The position numbers were made by a program, and so were the translations under genes. A DNA stretch of 5,023 bases from Elusimicrobia bacterium RIFCSPLOWO2_01_FULL_60_11. GTDB lineage: Bacteria; Elusimicrobiota; Elusimicrobia; 2-02-FULL-39-32. The stretch lies in assembly GCA_001800085.1 (NCBI GenBank), contig MGUS01000069.1:18512-23534 (forward strand), in the 5' to 3' direction. Below are positions 1-5,023 of the stretch, one piece after another. How positions within the stretch are numbered: position 1 is the stretch's first letter; every line of letters begins with the position of its first letter. Below the pieces are notes generated by a model that had not been told where the DNA came from, did not search any database, and saw only the letters and a program-made list of their open reading frames with translations.

Positions 1-285
1 CTGGTGCGCGGCGATGAGCGCGTCGTAAGCGTCCTGCGCGGCCAGGTATTTGTTCTGGGCTACGAGCGCCTTGATCTTGACCGTGAAGGCCTCGAGGACG
101 GGAGGGTTCTTCTTAAGGAGGGAATCGGCCGCGGCGATGGCTCCGTCGGAATCGCCCTGGGCCAGCTTCCGGAGGGCGCTCTCGAGCTTTTTGGATTCGC
201 TCGATGCTGAAAAGGAAAGGGAGGGGAACAGAAGAAAGGCGGAAAAAAGGGAGAGGAAGAAAAAGGAAAGCCGGACGGGGACTAT
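1..285 (-). CDS. Exported TPR-like helical-repeat protein, N-terminal part (runs off the window)
   Basis: Read by hand on the minus strand: an open frame of 95 codons from 285 to the window edge, with no stop. Residues 1-27 look like a Sec signal peptide: Arg5, a hydrophobic stretch of Phe, Leu and Ser at about 6-25, and a likely cleavage after Phe-Ser-Ala27. From about residue 34 the chain is amphipathic and Ala/Leu-rich, with a TPR-like pattern (ALRKLAQGDSDGAIAAADS at 37-55, then a second helix pair to 95). The mature protein is therefore probably periplasmic or surface-attached. There is no ATG, GTG or TTG in this frame between 480 and 1. The best start is ATA at 285-283, which overlaps the atpC stop by two bases and lies 6 bases after GGAG. 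It may be co-transcribed with the atp genes. The signal peptide and repeats make a real gene likely; its start and function are uncertain. Confidence 0.6.
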   Translation of the reverse strand, partial: MVPVRLSFFFLSLFSAFLLFPSLSFSASSESKKLESALRKLAQGDSDGAIAAADSLLKKNPPVLEAFTVKIKALVAQNKYLAAQDAYDALIAAHQ

Positions 286-695
286 TTTTTTCTCCGCCTG
301 GAGAGGCCTTCGGAGATGCGCAGGCGCAAAAGCGCCCGCCGCAGAGCGGCCTGGGCCTGCTCCAGGTCCGCCGGGTTGGCGGCGGCCTTCAATTCCTTGC
401 GCGCGCGCTCGGCGGCCAGGCGGGCCCGCTCGGCGTCGATCTCGCCGTGCATCTCGGCGGTCTCGGCGAAGACGCGGACGCGGTCGCGCAGCACTTCGGC
501 GAACCCGCCCGAAACGGCGAAGAGTTCGGTGTTGTCCCCGCGCTGGATGCGCAGCTCCCCGGCCGCGAGCTGGGTCAGGAGCGGGGCGTGGCCGGGCAGC
601 ACCCCGATCTCGCCTTCAAGGCCCGGCAGGACGACGAAGTCCGCCTGTTCCGTGAAGGCCAGGCGTTCGGGCGTGACGAGTTCGAGCTCGATCAT
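282..695 (-). CDS. atpC: F1Fo ATP synthase epsilon subunit
   Basis: Epsilon subunit of the F1 central stalk (137 aa, normal for the family). It binds gamma and the c-ring, and its C-terminal helices can inhibit ATP hydrolysis. Residues 1 to about 85 form the beta-sandwich, with the family signatures GEIGVLPGHAPLL (28-40) and VSGGFAEV (61-68). Residues 88-130 form the two-helix C-terminal domain, so this is the full-length form. IDAERA (86-91) fits the I(L)DxxRA ATP-binding motif known from Bacillus-type epsilon subunits. The tail is basic (SRRRKK). The gene lies 32 bases after atpD. The start ATG has no clear Shine-Dalgarno sequence, but no other start would keep the conserved N-terminus. Its stop lies in an A7 run and overlaps the presumed start of the next gene. 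Confidence 0.97.
   Translation of the reverse strand: MIELELVTPERLAFTEQADFVVLPGLEGEIGVLPGHAPLLTQLAAGELRIQRGDNTELFAVSGGFAEVLRDRVRVFAETAEMHGEIDAERARLAAERARKELKAAANPADLEQAQAALRRALLRLRISEGLSRRRKK
285..298 (-). promoter_or_regulatory. SD-like GGCGGAG followed by A7 slippery heptamer at the atpC stop
   Basis: On the minus strand GGCGGAG (298-292) is followed by seven A residues (291-285) and then TAG. In the atpC frame the codons are AGA AAA AAA TAG, so the run is an A_AAA_AAA heptamer directly before the stop. A -1 slip would continue into exactly the frame of the downstream exported protein. The GGAG also sits 6 bases ahead of the ATA that could start that protein. Initiation at ATA with translational coupling and -1 frameshifting are both possible. 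The sequence alone does not decide between them. Confidence 0.4.
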
Positions 696-727
696 ATTTC
701 AGGATTCTACAATAATTCCGCCGGTTT

Positions 728-3021
<2,294 letters not shown>

Positions 3022-3023
3022 GA

Positions 3024-3416
3024 CTATTCCAATGCCCCAGTTACAAATTCCTGTATTTTTGCGGCTGTTTCAATCGCCCGTTCAGCGTCTTCTTTTGAAA
3101 GCGGGGGAAAATAAGACGGATATTTCAGAGGAGTATAGTAACGATTTAAAATTCGACATTCTTGTGCAAATGAAGCAAAATCTTCGTCTATTTTTTGGCA
3201 CTCTTTTAACAAAACTAAGATGTCGTGAATTTTTTTTGGTTTCCTTCCTTTTGCAATGATAAATCCTTTCAAGAATTTTTCTACCGCGTCATGGCACAAA
3301 AGGCACATTTGAGAATAAAATTCGTCGAAATCTTTAAAGCTTGCTTTTGCAAAATTCAGATCGCTTTCCGCTTTAGAAAACCACTCGGCAGCGATGCGCT
3401 CGTGACTATTTCGCAT
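3024..3416 (-). CDS. hepT: HEPN-domain protein, likely toxin of an MNT/HEPN toxin-antitoxin pair
   Basis: 130-aa helical protein of the HEPN superfamily, many of whose members are RNases that act as toxins. Typical features are AAEWFSKAESDLNFAKASF (9-27), the helix HDAVEKFLKGFIIAKG (42-57) that matches the usual AVEKxLK pattern, R58-x5-H64 in RKPKKIHDI which fits the HEPN R-x4-6-H catalytic motif, and RYYTPLKYPS (92-101) ahead of a C-terminal helix. This resembles the PF05168-type HEPN proteins more than the HepT form with an R-x4-H-x-Y motif, so the tyrosine that a partner MntA might modify is not obvious. The start overlaps mntA by 11 bases, which indicates coupled translation. The stop is two bases before atpG. 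Codon use is AT-rich. Family membership is well supported; RNase toxicity is inferred. Confidence 0.85.
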   Translation of the reverse strand: MRNSHERIAAEWFSKAESDLNFAKASFKDFDEFYSQMCLLCHDAVEKFLKGFIIAKGRKPKKIHDILVLLKECQKIDEDFASFAQECRILNRYYTPLKYPSYFPPLSKEDAERAIETAAKIQEFVTGALE

Positions 3417-3720
3417 AGATCACTTTACCGCTGTTCATAATGTCCTCAATAAAAAAGTCTCCCATCGAAAGCCTTTTTTTGATCTCAGCAGGAGTATATA
3501 CCAAAACATCCACTGGAACTGTATGCTCTATGTAACGATCGACATCTAACAATCTCTTCCATGCGTTTTTCTTCGTATCCTTGATCACAAGAAAATCCAC
3601 ATCGCTGTCTGGAGTCATTTTTCCAGAAGCGGCTGAACCATAAAGAATTAATTTCTCAGGGTGATATCCTTTGATGATTGCTTGGGCGATTCTAGAAATC
3701 TCTTGGTGGATTTTTTTCAT
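3406..3720 (-). CDS. mntA: Minimal nucleotidyltransferase (MNT), likely antitoxin partner of the HEPN protein
   Basis: 104-aa protein of the DNA polymerase beta-type nucleotidyltransferase superfamily. LILYGSAASGKMTPDSDVDF (24-43) contains the exact GS-x10-DxD signature (Gly28-Ser29, Asp40 and Asp42), and Asp71 in VPVDVLVY is the likely third metal ligand. The active site therefore looks complete. Characterised MntA proteins neutralise HepT by transferring AMP groups to a tyrosine; that this one does so is inferred from its neighbour. I chose the ATG at 3720-3718 because it overlaps the upstream stop as ATGA and has AAGGA just before it. A TTG at 3732 would add four residues. It overlaps hepT by 11 bases. 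A lone role unrelated to toxin control is possible but less likely given the pairing. Confidence 0.88.
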   Translation of the reverse strand: MKKIHQEISRIAQAIIKGYHPEKLILYGSAASGKMTPDSDVDFLVIKDTKKNAWKRLLDVDRYIEHTVPVDVLVYTPAEIKKRLSMGDFFIEDIMNSGKVIYAK

Positions 3721-3938
3721 TTTTCCTTGCAATGATTGTTGGCTGCCGCTTCGGCAGCTGCTTGCGCATCCTGCATCGTATCGTATTTGCCGATATCATA
3801 GTCTATATCAGCAGTAGCGCCGGTATCTACTATGGGGTGAACATTATATCCATAAAGACCGTTTGGAAATTTTTTAATGATAATTGCGAAGCTTCTATTG
3901 CCTACTTTATATATTTTGTTTTTAGCTTGTTCAATCAT
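3717..3938 (-). CDS. Unrecognised 73-aa protein at the head of the MNT/HEPN cassette
   Basis: I do not recognise this protein. It is soluble, with no signal peptide or membrane segment. Residues 8-35 alternate in a strand-like way (KIYKVGNRSFAIIIKKF, then GLYGYNVHPI), an acidic middle follows (TADIDYDIGKYDT), and the chain ends in an Ala-rich helix (MQDAQAAAEAAANNH). The two-strand-plus-helix layout with a G-x-Y-x-x-x-V-x-P stretch recalls small HicB-like or DUF2188-like folds, but the match is weak. The ATG at 3938-3936 is preferred because AGGAGG lies 8 bases upstream; a GTG at 3944 is only 2 bases from it and would add two residues. The stop overlaps the mntA ATG as ATGA, so it is probably translated with the MNT/HEPN pair. 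It shares their AT-rich composition. Confidence 0.7.
   Translation of the reverse strand: MIEQAKNKIYKVGNRSFAIIIKKFPNGLYGYNVHPIVDTGATADIDYDIGKYDTMQDAQAAAEAAANNHCKEK
3742..3758 (-). other. Perfect 7-bp stem-loop in the end of the small gene, ahead of mntA
   Basis: GCTGCCG and CGGCAGC form a perfect inverted repeat with a three-base loop. It lies in the Ala codons of the small protein, 21 bases upstream of the mntA ATG. In the transcript it would be a GC-rich hairpin in an otherwise AT-rich region. No U-tract follows, so it is not a standard terminator. It could affect mntA translation or simply reflect GCN alanine codons. Confidence 0.4.
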
Positions 3939-3944
3939 TTTCAC

Positions 3945-3952
3945 AACCTCCT
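3945..3952 (-). promoter_or_regulatory. Strong ribosome binding site of the cassette, overlapping the hldD stop
   Basis: Minus-strand AGGAGGTT overlaps the hldD TAG stop, which reads TAGGAGG. The AGGAGG core (3952-3947) is 8 bases before the ATG at 3938, which decides the start of the small gene. It is the strongest Shine-Dalgarno sequence in the window. Confidence 0.75.
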
Positions 3953-4865
3953 AATTCGTCTTCAAAATCGTCACATAATCCCGGATGCCCGCTTCCGGGC
4001 TGAACTGACAGCGGAATTTGAGCACCTTCTGCGAATAATCCATGTCCGCCTGCGTCTGGTCCTGATAAAAATCATAAGGGTTGTCGAAAAAATCCGTGGG
4101 CTTGGAGGCGCGCAGAGCGCTGTTCAAGACCTCGATGACCTGGTTGAAGGAAGTGGGGATGCCGGTGCCCACGTTGAACGCGTAAGCTCCGCGCTCGGGG
4201 AATTCCAGCGCCTTCAGATTCGCCAGGACGACGTCTTTGACATAGATGAAATCGCGGAACTGTTCGCCCCACTTGAACACGCGCGGGGCCTTGCCGGAAG
4301 AGATCTGCTTGTAAAGCTGGTAGATCATGCTGGCCGCGTGCATCTTGTGGGTCTCCTGGGGCCCGTAGACGTTGAAATAGCGCAGGCCCACGAGGGACAT
4401 CTCCGGGGACATGGCGGCGAATCTTTTCGCGGCCTTCTCCATCTCCACCTTGCTCTCGCCGTAGATGTTGGCCGGCGCGGGGACGTCCTTCTCGCTCATG
4501 GGCACCTTGCCCTTGCCGTAGGTGGCCGCGGAGGAGGCGTAGACCACCTTGCGGCATTCCGTGGACTTGGCGTATTCCAATATCTTCACGAAGGCCAGGA
4601 CATTGGTGGAATGCATCAATGAATCATCGGTCACCGTGGTGTCGGTGACGGCGGCCTGGTGGAATATGGCGTCAAACCTGCCGAGCGAGGGATAGTCAAA
4701 AGCGCGGATGTCGCCCTTGATGAACTTTCCCTTGAAATCGCGGAGGTTGTCCTGCGACCCCGGCGTGGAATTGCAGAGCCCCGTGACCTCGTTCTTCTGG
4801 GAGAGATGGACGGCCAGGTTGGAGCCGATGAACCCGGACGCGCCGGTGACGAGGTACCTGGCCAT
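3951..4865 (-). CDS. hldD: ADP-L-glycero-D-manno-heptose 6-epimerase-like extended SDR
   Basis: 304-aa extended short-chain dehydrogenase/reductase. HldD (RfaD) converts ADP-D-glycero- to ADP-L-glycero-D-manno-heptose for the lipopolysaccharide inner core, in the cytoplasm. The Rossmann NAD(P) loop is GASGFIG (8-14). The catalytic set is Ser111/Ser112 in YASSAATYG, with Tyr135 and Lys139 in YGESK. HldD-type signatures follow: LRYFNVYGPQETHKMHAASM (161-180, where Lys174 would match the second catalytic Lys of E. coli HldD), QFRDFIYVKDVV (202-213), FNVGTG (230-235) and DQTQADM (269-275). The gene overlaps the atpA stop by one base (TGATG), so it is translated in step with atpA. GC content matches the atp genes, so it looks resident. 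Another nucleotide-sugar epimerase specificity remains possible. Its place inside the atp operon is unusual. Confidence 0.85.
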   Translation of the reverse strand: MARYLVTGASGFIGSNLAVHLSQKNEVTGLCNSTPGSQDNLRDFKGKFIKGDIRAFDYPSLGRFDAIFHQAAVTDTTVTDDSLMHSTNVLAFVKILEYAKSTECRKVVYASSAATYGKGKVPMSEKDVPAPANIYGESKVEMEKAAKRFAAMSPEMSLVGLRYFNVYGPQETHKMHAASMIYQLYKQISSGKAPRVFKWGEQFRDFIYVKDVVLANLKALEFPERGAYAFNVGTGIPTSFNQVIEVLNSALRASKPTDFFDNPYDFYQDQTQADMDYSQKVLKFRCQFSPEAGIRDYVTILKTN

Positions 4866-5023
4866 CAGGCGGCGAATCCTTTCTTGAACTCTTCGATGGC
4901 CTGGGACAGGCGGCCCTTCAAGGCGTCGTCGATGGTCTTCTTGTCCTTGATGTCCGAGAGGATGTCCTTGCGCTTCTCATCCAGGAACGCCAGGAATTCT
5001 TTTTCAAACCTGGCGATGGCGGG
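4865..5023 (-). CDS. atpA: F1Fo ATP synthase alpha subunit, C-terminal end (partial)
   Basis: Translated by hand: an open frame of 52 residues enters from the right edge and stops with TGA at 4867-4865. It includes the stretch RFEKEFLAFLDEK (5-17), then DILSDIKDKK, and ends in SQAIEEFKKGFAA. This is the typical helical C-terminus of AtpA, the non-catalytic F1 subunit, where FExEFLxFLDxxHPDIL-like stretches are common; here the usual HP is RK. The rest of the gene is outside the window. Its position before atpG, atpD and atpC supports the call. The stop overlaps the hldD start, so atpA and hldD are coupled. Confidence 0.88.
   Translation of the reverse strand, partial: PAIARFEKEFLAFLDEKRKDILSDIKDKKTIDDALKGRLSQAIEEFKKGFAA

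Larger units (their letters stand above)
3022..3950. other. AT-rich inserted cassette between hldD and atpG
   Basis: This block differs clearly in composition from its surroundings. Hand counts give about 30% GC for 3181-3240, 42% for 3601-3660 and 28% for 3841-3900, against 65% for 1501-1560, 57% for 2761-2820 and 63% for 4441-4500. It contains only three overlapping minus-strand genes: an unknown 73-aa protein, an MNT nucleotidyltransferase and a HEPN protein. The change occurs close to the atpG start on one side and the hldD stop on the other. I see no integrase, transposase, terminal inverted repeats or flanking target duplication, so the way it arrived is unknown. Horizontal acquisition is an inference from composition and content. 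Confidence 0.75.

Noticed and set aside
207..280. Long purine-rich tract on the plus strand
   Set aside because: On the minus strand it is explained by the Phe, Leu, Ser and Pro codons of the signal peptide, so no special structure is needed.
696..727. Possible promoter (TAGAAT as a -10 box) in the atpD-atpC gap
   Set aside because: There is no convincing -35 box at the right distance, and a 32-base gap inside an atp operon does not call for a promoter.
3022..3950. Insertion sequence or integron cassette
   Set aside because: No transposase or integrase gene, terminal inverted repeat, target duplication or attC-like hairpin could be seen at either boundary.
3732..4622. Plus-strand open frame of 296 codons opposite hldD and the small gene
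   Set aside because: It crosses a sharp change in base composition and two real minus-strand genes; no domain is recognisable. The frame is open because of the GC-rich hldD codons.

Overview
The window is a densely packed stretch of bacterial DNA in which every gene I can support lies on the minus strand. It reads from right to left as the 3' half of a proton- or sodium-translocating F1Fo ATP synthase operon: the end of atpA (alpha), then atpG (gamma), atpD (beta) and atpC (epsilon). The subunits are close to the family standard. The presence of an HldD-type ADP-heptose epimerase points to a Gram-negative cell with heptose-containing lipopolysaccharide. Resident genes are about 55-65% GC in the lines I counted by hand. 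The phylum cannot be fixed from this window. A less-studied Gram-negative lineage such as Elusimicrobiota is only a guess.

Layout in transcription order (right to left): 5023-4865, last 52 residues of AtpA. 4865-3951, HldD-like epimerase, starting inside the atpA stop codon. 3938-3717, a 73-residue unrecognised protein. 3720-3406, a minimal nucleotidyltransferase (MntA-like). 3416-3024, a HEPN-domain protein (HepT-like). 3021-2137, atpG. 2125-728, atpD. 695-282, atpC. 285-1, the start of an exported TPR-like protein that runs off the window. There is no intergenic gap over about 35 bases, and I see no rRNA, tRNA, CRISPR array, insertion sequence or convincing terminator.

The notable point is the break between atpA and atpG, which are normally adjacent. 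Two kinds of DNA sit there. The epimerase gene has the same high GC as the atp genes and looks resident. The 0.93-kb block at about 3022-3950 is clearly AT-rich (about 28-42% GC in lines counted) and carries a three-gene cassette: small unknown protein, MNT nucleotidyltransferase and HEPN protein. The last two form a recognisable MNT/HEPN toxin-antitoxin-type pair. The cassette fits tightly: it starts with a strong ribosome binding site on the hldD stop codon and ends two bases before the atpG start, so the whole run is probably one transcript and atpG translation may be coupled to the HEPN gene.

A second oddity is at the end of atpC. The next reading frame encodes a good signal peptide and helical repeats but has no ATG, GTG or TTG start. 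Its best start is an ATA overlapping the atpC stop, preceded by a Shine-Dalgarno-like GGCGGAG and an A7 run that is also a perfect A_AAA_AAA slippery heptamer in the atpC frame.
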